Positions 1-12,056 of a stretch of 64,000 bases of DNA are shown here, one piece after another. The stretch is taken from positions 1 to 64,000 of the forward strand of contig CANJLF010000001.1 of the NCBI GenBank assembly GCA_947475295.1. Reading direction: 5' to 3'. Position 1 is the first letter of the stretch. Each line of letters opens with the position of its first letter. The translations under genes and the position numbers were made by a program. The DNA comes from Fidelibacterota bacterium (lineage in GTDB: Bacteria; Pseudomonadota; Alphaproteobacteria; Rhodospirillales; Rhodospirillaceae). The notes below the pieces were generated by a model. The model saw nothing but the letters and a program-made list of their open reading frames with translations. It made no database searches and was not told the origin of the DNA.

Positions 1-21
1 CCCCCCCCCCCCCCCCCCCCC
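1..21. other. Poly-C tract at window start
   Basis: The first 21 bases are all C, then the sequence turns into ordinary mixed DNA. No other homopolymer of this length occurs in the window. Poly-G (here its complement) is a known no-signal artefact of two-colour Illumina chemistry and often survives at contig ends, so this is probably not genomic. Confidence 0.7.
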
Positions 22-616
22 TTGGGTTCCCTCCAGGGCGGAGTCTGCGCGAGCCGCGCTGCCGCAGCATACGCACGAACATTGCGTTACCGCCGCATCC
101 GTCAAAAGACTCGGAGTCTCGCGTGCGCCAGCGGATTCCGCATTCAAGTCGTTGCGAATCAACGGCATCCATCGCGCTCATTGCTTCAGCTAAAAACTTG
201 ATTGCAGCGCGCGTATAGAAAAATCTGTCAACACATCTTTGGGCTTGTCTCATACGTCTCGCTCGCTACATTGATCCTTGTCGGAAGCGACGTTGAAATG
301 CGCACGCTTAGTAAATAGCGCGCATGGAGAACGGCTTCGGACTTCAACAAGATTTATTCTGAACATTCAGGATCAAAAATAAACGCAAGGGCTGGTTCGA
401 ATTCCGTTCAGCTCTCAAGGTTCAATGTTGTTGCCGGTTTCGACCGGAGTGTTTCCAGGGGTGGGCGTCGTTATCGAGAAACGTCTTTAAAGGGCCGCAA
501 CCGCGGGCGCAGTGAGGCGTTATCTAAAAGTCTTTTGGGGAATCATCTTTGCGGCCGATAGTCTAGGCGCTGCGTAAGCGAGACGGTCGGTTTGGTGTCG
601 AGGGGATAGCGTCGCT
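22..616. other. Non-coding region upstream of dnaA
   Basis: No convincing gene lies here; an antisense frame entering from dnaA is a shadow. Three GANTC sites (CcrM methylation sequence of alphaproteobacteria) sit within 31 bp at 108-112, 114-118 and 134-138, and another is at 540-544. The stretch around 340-395 is comparatively AT-rich and could hold the dnaA promoter, but I cannot fix -35/-10 boxes. I see no cluster of canonical TTATCCACA-type DnaA boxes, so I do not call an origin of replication. Confidence 0.5.
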
Positions 617-2080
617 GTGAAAAGTCTCGAGGAATCGGCCGTCGATCAGGCTGAATGGGATCGCGTCAAGTCGCGCCTCAAACAGGAATTCGGCGAGTCG
701 GCATTTAAGAGCTGGGTAACACCCATTACGGTCGCGACTGTCCGCAACGGCGAGGTCGAGTTGGCCGTGCCCACGCGTTTCATGCGCGATTGGATTTCCA
801 CCCATTATGCCGAACGGATTCGCGCGCTCTGGAACGGCGAAAACCCCAGTGTTCGCAAGGTTACTTTGAAGGTTGAGGCCGCGCGTAACGCCGCCCTGGC
901 CGAAGCCGCAAGCAAAGAAAAGCTCGCTGAAAAGCAGGGCGAAAAGCCGGCGGCCGCCCGCGCCGCCATGCCCGGATCGCGCGCGGCGGCTTCGGCCCGC
1001 GCCGCCGGTCAGCCGGCCTTTGCCACACCAGCCGCACCCGTTCCCTTGGGGGCCGAGCTCTCGGCGCCGCTCGATCCGCGCTATGTGTTCGAGAACTTTG
1101 TCGTCGGCAAACCCAACGAGTTCGCTTATGCCGCGGCCAAGCGAGTCGCCGAATCCGATCAGGTCAGCTTCAACCCGCTGTTCCTTTATGGCGGCGTGGG
1201 ACTCGGCAAGACTCACCTGATGCACGCCATCGCCCACGAGATTCGCAGCCGCGCGCCGTCGCGTAAGGTGGTTTATCTCTCGGCCGAAAAGTTTATGTAC
1301 AGTTTCGTACGCGCGCTTCGGAACCAGGACATGGTTTCTTTCAAGGAACAGTTCCGCTCCGTCGACGTGTTGATGATCGACGACGTGCAGTTCATTTCGG
1401 GCAAAGATTCCACGCAGGAAGAATTTTTCCACACCTTCAACGCGCTGGTCGATCAAGGCCGCCAGATCGTGCTGTCGGCCGACAAGTCGCCCTCCAATCT
1501 CGAAGAAATCGGCGACCGCCTGCGCTCGCGCCTGCAGTCGGGCTTGGTGGCTGATTTACATCCCACAACCTTTGAGCTGCGCCTTGGCATCCTCGACGCC
1601 AAGGCCGAACAGCTCGGTGTCTTGGTGCCCCAGAAGGTCAAGGAATTCCTCGCCCACAAGATCACCTCCAATGTGCGCGAGCTGGAGGGCGCTCTGACCC
1701 GCCTTGTGGCCCACGCCCAGTTGGTCGGCGGCGCGCTGACGCTCGAGACCGCCCAGGACCTGTTACAGGATTTGCTGCGCGCCCATGACCGCCGCCTGAC
1801 CATGGAAGAGATCCAGAAACGGGTAGCCGAGCATTTCAAGATCCGCGTCTCGGACATGAGCTCGGCGCGCCGTAGCCGCGCCGTCGCCCGCCCGCGCCAG
1901 GTGGCGATGTATCTTTCCAAGCAGCTGACTTCGCGGTCCCTGCCGGAAATCGGCCGCGCCTTCGGCGGCCGCGACCACACCACCGTTATGCATGCGGTGC
2001 GTAAAGTCGAAGAGCTGGTGAAGCTCGACACCGCCTTCGCCGAGGACGTGGAACTGCTCACCCGCATGCTCGAAAGCTGA
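617..2080 (+). CDS. dnaA: Chromosomal replication initiator protein DnaA
   Basis: DnaA is the AAA+ ATPase that binds and opens the replication origin and also acts as a transcription factor. The 487-residue product has the usual four domains: an N-terminal interaction domain (about 10-85), a low-complexity Ala-rich linker (about 88-150), the ATPase with Walker A GGVGLGKTH at 192-200 and Walker B VLMIDDVQF around 251-259, and a C-terminal DNA-binding domain with the signature GRDHTTVMHAV. The start is GTG at 617, which puts the conserved N-terminal motif at the expected distance. It stands alone, 204 bp upstream of dnaN, and heads a conserved replication cluster. GANTC sites upstream suggest methylation-linked control as in other alphaproteobacteria; this is inference. 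Confidence 0.97.
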   Translation: MKSLEESAVDQAEWDRVKSRLKQEFGESAFKSWVTPITVATVRNGEVELAVPTRFMRDWISTHYAERIRALWNGENPSVRKVTLKVEAARNAALAEAASKEKLAEKQGEKPAAARAAMPGSRAAASARAAGQPAFATPAAPVPLGAELSAPLDPRYVFENFVVGKPNEFAYAAAKRVAESDQVSFNPLFLYGGVGLGKTHLMHAIAHEIRSRAPSRKVVYLSAEKFMYSFVRALRNQDMVSFKEQFRSVDVLMIDDVQFISGKDSTQEEFFHTFNALVDQGRQIVLSADKSPSNLEEIGDRLRSRLQSGLVADLHPTTFELRLGILDAKAEQLGVLVPQKVKEFLAHKITSNVRELEGALTRLVAHAQLVGGALTLETAQDLLQDLLRAHDRRLTMEEIQKRVAEHFKIRVSDMSSARRSRAVARPRQVAMYLSKQLTSRSLPEIGRAFGGRDHTTVMHAVRKVEELVKLDTAFAEDVELLTRMLES

Positions 2081-2093
2081 TCCGGCTGGGGCC

Positions 2094-2111
2094 TCGGGCG
2101 GTTTCGCCCGA
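2094..2111 (+). terminator. GC-rich hairpin after dnaA
   Basis: TCGGGCG and CGCCCGA form a 7-bp stem with a GTTT loop just after the dnaA stop, with extra flanking GGGG/CCCC complementarity. There is no U-tract, so it may be a weak terminator, a processing hairpin or nothing. Confidence 0.3.
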
Positions 2112-2284
2112 CCCCTCTCAAAGCCACGGATTCTGCGGCCTTTGGACGCGTCGTGCAGGCTGCGTCCAGGGCGTTTTTCCCTAGGTCCCGTCGCCGCTCT
2201 CTGGTTATACTTAGAACCCTTTTCACGGTGCGGGGAACGCCGACCGGCGTATTTCCTCAAGATCAAAAGACGAATTTCAGAACC

Positions 2285-3403
2285 ATGAAACTCATCATCG
2301 AGCGGGCGGCTCTCCTCAAATCCCTAGGTCATGTGCAGAGTGTGGTGGAGCGCCGCAACACCATTCCGATTCTCTCCAACGTGCGTTTGGATGCGGCCAA
2401 AGGCCACCTATCCCTCAATGCCACGGATATGGATATCGAGATCGCCGAGACCACGGCGGCGGACGTCACCAAGAGCGGCGCCACCACCGTCCCCGCCCAT
2501 ACGCTTTATGACATTGTCCGTAAGCTGCCCGACGGCGCGCAAGTCGAGGTGAGTTCCTCGAGCGACGGCGGCCAGATCGCGCTGGCGGCCGGGCGTTCGC
2601 GCTTCAATCTCGCCAGCCTGCCGGTCGAGGATTTTCCGGCCATGTCCGACGGCGACTTGGGCCACACCTTCAAGCTGGCGGCCGCCGATTTGCGCGGCCT
2701 CATCGACCGCACGCGTTTTGCGATTTCGACGGAAGAAACCCGCTATTATTTGAACGGCATCTATCTGCATGCCGCGAAAAGCGAGAAAGTCGCGGTCTTG
2801 CGCGCTGTCGCCACCGACGGCCACCGCCTCGCCCGCGTTGAATTGCCGCTGCCCGACGGCGCTGCCGGCATGCCCGGCGTTATCGTGCCGCGCAAAGCCG
2901 TGATCGAAGTGCGCAAGCTGATCGAGGAAACCGAAGGCGACATCTCGGTCTCGCTGTCGGATTCCAAAATCCGTTTCGGTTTCGACAACGTCACGCTGAC
3001 CTCCAAGCTCATCGACGGCACCTTCCCGGACTATGAACGCGTGATTCCCACCGGCAACGACAAGGTGCTGGAAGCCGAACGCAAGCCGCTGTTTGATGCC
3101 GTCGACCGCGTCTCGGCCATCAGCTCCGAGAAGTCGCGTTCCATCAAAATGAACTGCGAAAAGGGCCTAATCACGCTGTCCGCCTCCAGCCCGGAAGCCG
3201 GCAGCGCCGTGGAAGAAGTCGAAGCGCGTTACGCCGCCGGCCATTTGGAAATCGGCTTCAACTCGCGCTACCTCCTGGAAATTCTCGGCCAGATCGAAGG
3301 CGAAGCCGCGCGCTTCACCATGGCCGATGCGGCCTCGCCCACGGTCATTCGTGACGTGGCGGACGCCTCGGCCATGTACGTTCTGATGCCGATGCGGGTG
3401 TGA
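2285..3403 (+). CDS. dnaN: DNA polymerase III beta subunit (sliding clamp)
   Basis: The beta clamp encircles DNA and tethers polymerase III and other clamp-binding proteins. The 372-residue protein begins MKLIIERAALLKSL, the family's usual N terminus, so ATG 2285 is preferred over an upstream in-frame start at 2153 whose extra 44 residues look like untranslated leader. The three tandem clamp domains and the typical C-terminal end YVLMPMRV are visible, and length matches the family (about 365-375). It precedes recF by about 60 bp, the classic dnaN-recF-gyrB order, so co-transcription with recF is likely. Confidence 0.97.
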   Translation: MKLIIERAALLKSLGHVQSVVERRNTIPILSNVRLDAAKGHLSLNATDMDIEIAETTAADVTKSGATTVPAHTLYDIVRKLPDGAQVEVSSSSDGGQIALAAGRSRFNLASLPVEDFPAMSDGDLGHTFKLAAADLRGLIDRTRFAISTEETRYYLNGIYLHAAKSEKVAVLRAVATDGHRLARVELPLPDGAAGMPGVIVPRKAVIEVRKLIEETEGDISVSLSDSKIRFGFDNVTLTSKLIDGTFPDYERVIPTGNDKVLEAERKPLFDAVDRVSAISSEKSRSIKMNCEKGLITLSASSPEAGSAVEEVEARYAAGHLEIGFNSRYLLEILGQIEGEAARFTMADAASPTVIRDVADASAMYVLMPMRV

Positions 3404-3464
3404 GCGCCCGCTTGTCCGCAAACCTTTGAGCGCTACCCTCGGCACGGCCGCCGCCGCCAAGCCC

Positions 3465-7152
<3,688 letters not shown>

Positions 7153-7161
7153 GCGCCTCTC

Positions 7162-8307
7162 GTGCCGCCGGCCGAACGCAAGCCCGAGCCTTTCAAAGAG
7201 CTGTTCAACGCTGCGCTGGTCGCCGACCTCGCCACCCATCTCAAGCGCCGCTGGCCGGGCTTTGACGCCAAGGGTTTCAGCGCCGCGGCGGTGAAGGATT
7301 TCAAGAAGCTTGAGATGAAACAGCGCGCGCAGCAGATCGCGGCGGCGCTTGGGGCTTATCTTCCGCCCGACGTACCGCGCGCCTTAAAGCTGTTGATATC
7401 AGCACTGCGGCCCTTGGACAAAACTGGCGAACCTATCGACGATGCAGCCAAAGGCCTTGCCGGCATGGTGATCTGGCCCATGGGCGAATATGTCGCGCGC
7501 TTCGGCCTCGATCACGTTGACGAGTCCCTCGCCGCGTTACGCGAACTCACCATCCGCAGCACGGCGGAATTCGCCATCCGCCCGTTCCTGCAGAAACACC
7601 CGCGCCGGGTGCTCGCGCATCTGAAAAAGTGGGCCAAAGATCACAACGAACACGTACGCCGGCTGGTGTCCGAAGGCTCGCGCCCGCGCCTGCCCTGGGG
7701 CCTGCGCTTGCAATCCTTTGTCGCCGATCCGAAGCATATCTTGCCGCTGCTGGATGCCTTGAAGGACGATCCATCCGAATATGTGCGCCGCTCCGTCGCC
7801 AATAGCCTCAACGACATCGCCAAGGATCACCCCGACCTGGTGGCGGTTTTAGCCAAGCGCTGGATGAAAGGTGCCTCAAAGGACCGCGCGCGCATGGTGC
7901 GCCATGCGTGCCGCACGCTGATCAAGGCGGGACATGGCAAAACCCTGGCGGCGCTTGGTTATGCCGACCGGCCGAAAATAAAACTCAGCGGCTTTGCGCT
8001 CTCAACGCCGAAGGTGAAATACGGCAGCTTCGCCGTCTTTGCGCTGGAACTGCGAAGCCAGAGCACGAACCCGCAAAACATCGTGCTCGACTACGTCGTG
8101 CATCACGTCAAGAAAAACGGCGGCACCTCGCCCAAGGTCTTCAAATGGAGAACGCTTGTTGTTGAGCCAAAGCAATCCCTGCGGCTGGAAAAGCGCCACG
8201 CGTTGCGGCCTATTGCCACGCGGGTCTATTACCCCGGCGGCCATCGCATCGAAGTGATGATCAACGGCCGCGTGCTGGACGGCGCGGATTTTGAGCTGGT
8301 GCTGTAA
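7162..8307 (+). CDS. alkC: AlkC-type DNA alkylation repair glycosylase with C-terminal Ig-like domain
   Basis: The 381-residue protein matches the HEAT-like-repeat DNA alkylation repair family, in the AlkC branch, recognised by the SEGSRPRLPWG motif (about 171-181). AlkC enzymes excise 3-methyladenine and 3-methylcytosine. Residues about 1-270 are helical HEAT-like repeats; residues about 280-381 are strand-rich and resemble the Ig-like DNA-contacting domain described for one AlkC subfamily. The start is GTG 7162, 9 bp after the gyrB stop, suggesting co-transcription with gyrB. That neighbourhood is not one I know as standard for this gene. Family assignment is strong; substrate specificity is inferred. 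Confidence 0.85.
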   Translation: MPPAERKPEPFKELFNAALVADLATHLKRRWPGFDAKGFSAAAVKDFKKLEMKQRAQQIAAALGAYLPPDVPRALKLLISALRPLDKTGEPIDDAAKGLAGMVIWPMGEYVARFGLDHVDESLAALRELTIRSTAEFAIRPFLQKHPRRVLAHLKKWAKDHNEHVRRLVSEGSRPRLPWGLRLQSFVADPKHILPLLDALKDDPSEYVRRSVANSLNDIAKDHPDLVAVLAKRWMKGASKDRARMVRHACRTLIKAGHGKTLAALGYADRPKIKLSGFALSTPKVKYGSFAVFALELRSQSTNPQNIVLDYVVHHVKKNGGTSPKVFKWRTLVVEPKQSLRLEKRHALRPIATRVYYPGGHRIEVMINGRVLDGADFELVL

Positions 8308-8315
8308 CACCGCCT

Positions 8316-8654
8316 CTATTCTTTCGGCGCTACCACCTGCATGCGGTCGTCGCCCTGGTTCAAGGCGGTAACGGTCCGCATATGATCTTCCCAGTTATCG
8401 ATGAATTCGCTCAAGGCCATGACCAGCACTTTATCCAAGGGTACCGCCATGCGCTCGCCAAGGGCTGTCAGACGCTCTTGCAGGCTTGGATCGAGCTGCA
8501 CCTTCATCATCCCCGGCGTCACCACGACCCTGGTCTTGACGGGCGACTTTTTGACGATTTTCTTTGCGGCTGTTTTTGCGCGCGCCTTTTTTGCCCGCGG
8601 TTTAACGCCGCCTTTCGTCTTGGGCTTTTTCGCCGCTTTTTTCTTCTTGGCCAT
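8316..8654 (-). CDS. Ribbon-helix-helix-like protein with lysine-rich histone-like tail
   Basis: The 112-residue product has two parts. Residues 1-45 are almost entirely Lys, Ala and Pro/Arg (it begins MAKKKKAAKKPKTK), resembling histone H1-like tails. Residues about 49-95 (VQLDPSLQERLTALGERMAV followed by PLDKVLVMALSEFI) fit a ribbon-helix-helix fold: a short strand followed by two helices, as in CopG/MetJ-type DNA-binding proteins. A good ribosome binding site, AGGGAG, precedes the ATG. It is convergent with alkC (stop codons 8 bp apart) and divergent from the penicillin-binding protein gene, with 109 bp between starts. I infer a small nucleoid-associated or regulatory DNA-binding protein; no target is known. 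Confidence 0.75.
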   Translation of the reverse strand: MAKKKKAAKKPKTKGGVKPRAKKARAKTAAKKIVKKSPVKTRVVVTPGMMKVQLDPSLQERLTALGERMAVPLDKVLVMALSEFIDNWEDHMRTVTALNQGDDRMQVVAPKE

Positions 8655-8763
8655 AGGTACTCCCTGAAACAGAGGCGCGAAATTTACACGCCCTTAAACC
8701 GCCGTATTTATTCTGCATAAGCCACCCTAAGGGGCTCCGCAATTTTAATGCTACATCACCACC

Positions 8764-10689
8764 ATGGCTAAAGCGAAGCGGCGCAAGCCGGACTCCGATA
8801 CCGACAGCAACGACGGCGGTTCCGACGAGAGCCGGAAGGTCCGTGGCGGTTTCCGTGTGTCGTCGGTGGTCTACAACCTGCTCGCGGTGGTGGTGTGGAT
8901 CGGGCTTGGTGTTGCGGTCATCGTCGGCCTTTTCGGGCTCGACCTGCCGATGGTCGACGTGGCCACGCTCACGCGCCGTCCTAATATAAAGCTCATCGAT
9001 GCCGGCGGCTGGGAAGTCGCCAACTTCGGCGACATTTACGGCAACACCATTGATCTCAAGGCCTTGCCGCCCTACGTCCCGGCGGCCGTTGTCGCCGTGG
9101 AAGACCGGCGCTTTTACAGCCACCCCGGCATCGATGCCCGCGGTCTGTTGCGGGCGCTGGTGACCGATATCCGTGCCGGTGCGCGCGTTCAGGGCGGTTC
9201 GACCATCACCCAGCAGGTGGCCAAGAACGTGTTCTTGACGCCGGACCGCACCTTCTCCCGCAAAATCAGGGAGATGCTGCTGGCCATTAAGCTCGAGCGC
9301 ATGTTCACCAAAGACGAAATCCTCGCGCTCTATATGAACCGGGTCTATTTCGGCAGCGGCATCTACGGCTTCGAAGCCGCCTCCGAGCGTTTTTTCAGCC
9401 GCCCGGCCAAGGAACTGACGGTCTTCCAGGCGGCGGTTTTGGCCGGCCTGCTGAAGGCGCCCTCCCATTACAACCCGATCCGCGAGCCCGAACGGGCCAA
9501 AAATCGCGCCGGCATTGTACTCACCACAATGGTCGAGACCGGCGCCCTGACGTCGGCCCAATCCGCCGCTGCCTTGAAGAGCGCCAATCAAGCCCTCAAG
9601 GCCGTGGTCAACACCGAGAACCACGCCCGCTATTTCGCCGATTGGGTGCTGTCGCAGGTCGATTCCTACGTCGGCGCCGTCAACCGCGACCTGATTGTGC
9701 ACACCACACTCGACGGCCGGCTCCAGGCCCAGGCGGAAACCGCCCTGGAAAAGCGCCTGGCGGAATCGGGCGCCAAGCTGAAAGTCGAGCAGGGCGCCAT
9801 TGTTGTGCTCAGTACCGACGGCGCGGTCCGCGCCATGGTCGGCGGCCGCGATTATTCCGACAGCCAGTTCAACCGTGCGACCCAAGCTCTTCGCCAGCCC
9901 GGCTCGTCTTTCAAGCCCTTCGTCTACCTGGCGGGCGTCGAGGCCGGTTACGGGCCTGAGGACATGGTAACCGATGCGCCCATCAAGATCGGCAAATGGA
10001 AGCCGCAGAATTTCTCGGGCAAATATGAAGGCCCCGTCAGCTATGAGACCGCCTTCGCCAAGTCCCTCAATACCGCCGCCGTGCGCATCGCTCAGCATGT
10101 GGGCGCCAAGAATGTGGTGGCCGTTGCCCACCGCCTCGGCATCACCGAGGACTTAAAGCCTGAGCTGTCTTTGGCTTTGGGCTCAAACGAAGTCACGCTT
10201 TTGGACCTGACGGGCGCCTATGCGCCCTTTGCCAACGGCGGCTCCGCGGTCCTGCCCTATGCCATTGAATCCATCACCGACCGCGACGGCGCCCCGCTTT
10301 ACGCCCGCGAGGGCGGCGGCCTCGGCCAAGTCATCACGCCCGACGCGCTGGCGGTCATGAATCACCTGATGACCCAAGTGATCGCCCGTGGCACCGGCAC
10401 GGCGGCGGCCTTTGGCTATCCGGCGGCCGGCAAAACCGGGACCACCAACGAATTCCGCGATGCCTGGTTTATGGGCTTCACCGCCGATTACGTGACCGGC
10501 GTTTGGGTCGGCAACGATTCCGGCGCCGGCATGAAGAACGTCACCGGCGGCGGTTTGCCCGCGAGCATCTGGCGTGATGTCATGATGGCCGCGCACGTCG
10601 GACATGCGCCGCGCGATCTGCCGGGCACGGCGCCGCAAGCAGCTCCCGACCTCATCAGCCGCTTCTGGCAGTCCCTCACGGGCAATTGA
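8764..10689 (+). CDS. Class A penicillin-binding protein (PBP1A family)
   Basis: A bifunctional peptidoglycan synthase with glycosyltransferase and transpeptidase activities, anchored in the inner membrane and acting in the periplasm. The 641-residue protein has a basic cytoplasmic tail (about 1-33), one membrane segment (about 34-58), a GT51 domain with EDRRFYSHPGID and GGSTITQQVAKN, and a transpeptidase domain with the SxxK motif SSFK at 381-384 (Ser381 is the acylated residue), SLN at 434-436 and KTG at 557-559. It is shorter than E. coli PBP1A (about 850) and lacks its long C-terminal OB insertion, as in several alphaproteobacterial homologues. It is monocistronic as far as can be seen. 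Confidence 0.93.
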   Translation: MAKAKRRKPDSDTDSNDGGSDESRKVRGGFRVSSVVYNLLAVVVWIGLGVAVIVGLFGLDLPMVDVATLTRRPNIKLIDAGGWEVANFGDIYGNTIDLKALPPYVPAAVVAVEDRRFYSHPGIDARGLLRALVTDIRAGARVQGGSTITQQVAKNVFLTPDRTFSRKIREMLLAIKLERMFTKDEILALYMNRVYFGSGIYGFEAASERFFSRPAKELTVFQAAVLAGLLKAPSHYNPIREPERAKNRAGIVLTTMVETGALTSAQSAAALKSANQALKAVVNTENHARYFADWVLSQVDSYVGAVNRDLIVHTTLDGRLQAQAETALEKRLAESGAKLKVEQGAIVVLSTDGAVRAMVGGRDYSDSQFNRATQALRQPGSSFKPFVYLAGVEAGYGPEDMVTDAPIKIGKWKPQNFSGKYEGPVSYETAFAKSLNTAAVRIAQHVGAKNVVAVAHRLGITEDLKPELSLALGSNEVTLLDLTGAYAPFANGGSAVLPYAIESITDRDGAPLYAREGGGLGQVITPDALAVMNHLMTQVIARGTGTAAAFGYPAAGKTGTTNEFRDAWFMGFTADYVTGVWVGNDSGAGMKNVTGGGLPASIWRDVMMAAHVGHAPRDLPGTAPQAAPDLISRFWQSLTGN

Positions 10690-11288
10690 GCCGCGTCGAA
10701 ATCGCGCTTTCGGCGGGCGAGTCACAGCCAGCCATGCGCGAATTTGGTTTGTATCCTCCAGACTTTGACTACCGCTGATTGAAAATTACGCATTTTTTTT
10801 GGAATATTCTTTCTTATTTTTCTTGAGAAGGCCGTTTCGAGGGACTTAAAGACATATTTAAATTGTGTCTAAATAAGAAACTGAAATCCCATCAAAAATC
10901 CCCAGGGATTGGGGTGCTGGGACGGAGGTCTGCCTATGGATTGAACAGGCCTAAGAGTGATCATGAGCCAAACGGCGAAATCTTCGCAATAAAACATCCC
11001 GCGAATACCAAACCGGCGCAATTTTATTTTTGTTGCCACTCTAACCCCTCCACACCCAATAATCCGCCCGCCATAAGGGCCTGCCTGCTGGAGACGGCGG
11101 TCCACCGCGGGGCGAAGGTAAATCGCCCCATGATCGGAAACGGATTTTTCGGTCATCAAAAAAACCCGGCCGACAAAAAACGGCGAAACGTCCGGGCATC
11201 GAGCACAGGGAACTCTCTAGGTAACCAGGCGTTGTGATCCTGGTGGGTGACGTTGTGTCCGGTGAGTTATGGCCAAGGAAACGAGGAA
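10690..11288. other. 600-bp intergenic region, AT-rich in its first part
   Basis: About 10775-10880 is markedly AT-rich compared with its surroundings and contains a run of eight T and a small inverted repeat AGACA/TGTCT (about 10850-10870). Farther on are a hairpin CCCC/GGGG near 10900-10920 and a Gly-Cys-type inverted repeat GCCG/CGGC near 11168-11190. The open frame 10863-11237 has no ribosome binding site and a composition typical of non-coding DNA, so I do not call it. The region probably holds the promoter and leader of the SleB-type hydrolase gene; no RNA family was recognised. Confidence 0.4.
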
Positions 11289-12056
11289 ATGACTTTGACC
11301 CCATTGTCGATCCTGCCGCGGAGGTTCTCCGCGTTGCTGACACGCCCACTGTGGACACGAGCGGCGTCCATGCTCCTGGGCGCCGCCTTCATGTTGGTCC
11401 AAGTGTCCCCCGCCGGGGCCGTCGAGATTCCAGCCGATCTCCATATCGATTTCTCCAGCATTGTCGTCTCCAAGGACGAGTTGGTCTGCCTCGCGCTCAA
11501 TGATTATTGGGAAGCGCGCTCCGAGACCATGGCTGGGCGCATAGCCGTCGCGCGCGTGGTGCTCAATCGCGCCATGGATCCGCGCTTTCCGTCCAACCTT
11601 TGCGACGTTGTGAAGCAAAGCAAAGTGCAGGGCCTCAATCACCGCTGCCAGTTCTCCTGGTATTGCGATGCCAAGAACGACGTGCCCTACGAGGCCGATC
11701 AATGGCGCACGTCCCTGAAGATCGCCACGGCGATTCTCCAGGCGGACTCGTCCATTCCCGATCCCACCGGCGGCGCGCTCTGGTATCACGCCGATTTCAC
11801 GAATCCTGCGTGGGCGTCTGAATACGAGTCCACGACCATCATCGGCAGCCATGTGTTTTATCGTGAGCCCGATAACCAGCGCGGCAAAGCGACGCCCGTG
11901 CGCCGGCCGTTCATCTATCGCATGAATGCTTTCGCCGAATACGTTGCCAATAAGAGTGCGCGCAGCAAGGCGACGACCTATGCCGCCGCCGGCGATGCCG
12001 TGTCACCCGTAGCGGTGCAACGCGGCCCCGCCCCGACGCAGCCATTCGCGCGCTAA
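11289..12056 (+). CDS. SleB-type cell wall hydrolase, exported
   Basis: The product (255 aa from ATG 11289) has an N-terminal hydrophobic export signal (about 20-45, ending VSPAGA) and a hydrolase_2/SleB-like domain (about 70-195) with the pattern ALNDYWEARSETMAGRIAVA and a conserved Cys pair around HRCQFSWYCD. Family members cleave peptidoglycan glycan strands as lytic transglycosylase or amidase-like enzymes; outside spore formers they are thought to remodel the wall. ATG 11289 is chosen over an upstream in-frame start at 11247 because AGGA precedes it closely and the signal peptide begins there. Its 3' end overlaps the convergent metalloprotease gene by 54 bp, so antisense effects are possible. 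Confidence 0.82.
   Translation: MTLTPLSILPRRFSALLTRPLWTRAASMLLGAAFMLVQVSPAGAVEIPADLHIDFSSIVVSKDELVCLALNDYWEARSETMAGRIAVARVVLNRAMDPRFPSNLCDVVKQSKVQGLNHRCQFSWYCDAKNDVPYEADQWRTSLKIATAILQADSSIPDPTGGALWYHADFTNPAWASEYESTTIIGSHVFYREPDNQRGKATPVRRPFIYRMNAFAEYVANKSARSKATTYAAAGDAVSPVAVQRGPAPTQPFAR

Noticed and set aside
22-616. Replication origin upstream of dnaA
   Set aside because: No cluster of DnaA boxes or clear DNA-unwinding repeats; in many alphaproteobacteria the origin is not next to dnaA.
8602-10131. 509-residue minus-strand frame over the PBP gene
   Set aside because: Antisense shadow; low-complexity Gly/His/Ala composition and no start signal.
10863-11237. 124-residue frame in the intergenic region before the SleB-type gene
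   Set aside because: No ribosome binding site, composition follows the non-coding AT-rich DNA, no recognisable motif.
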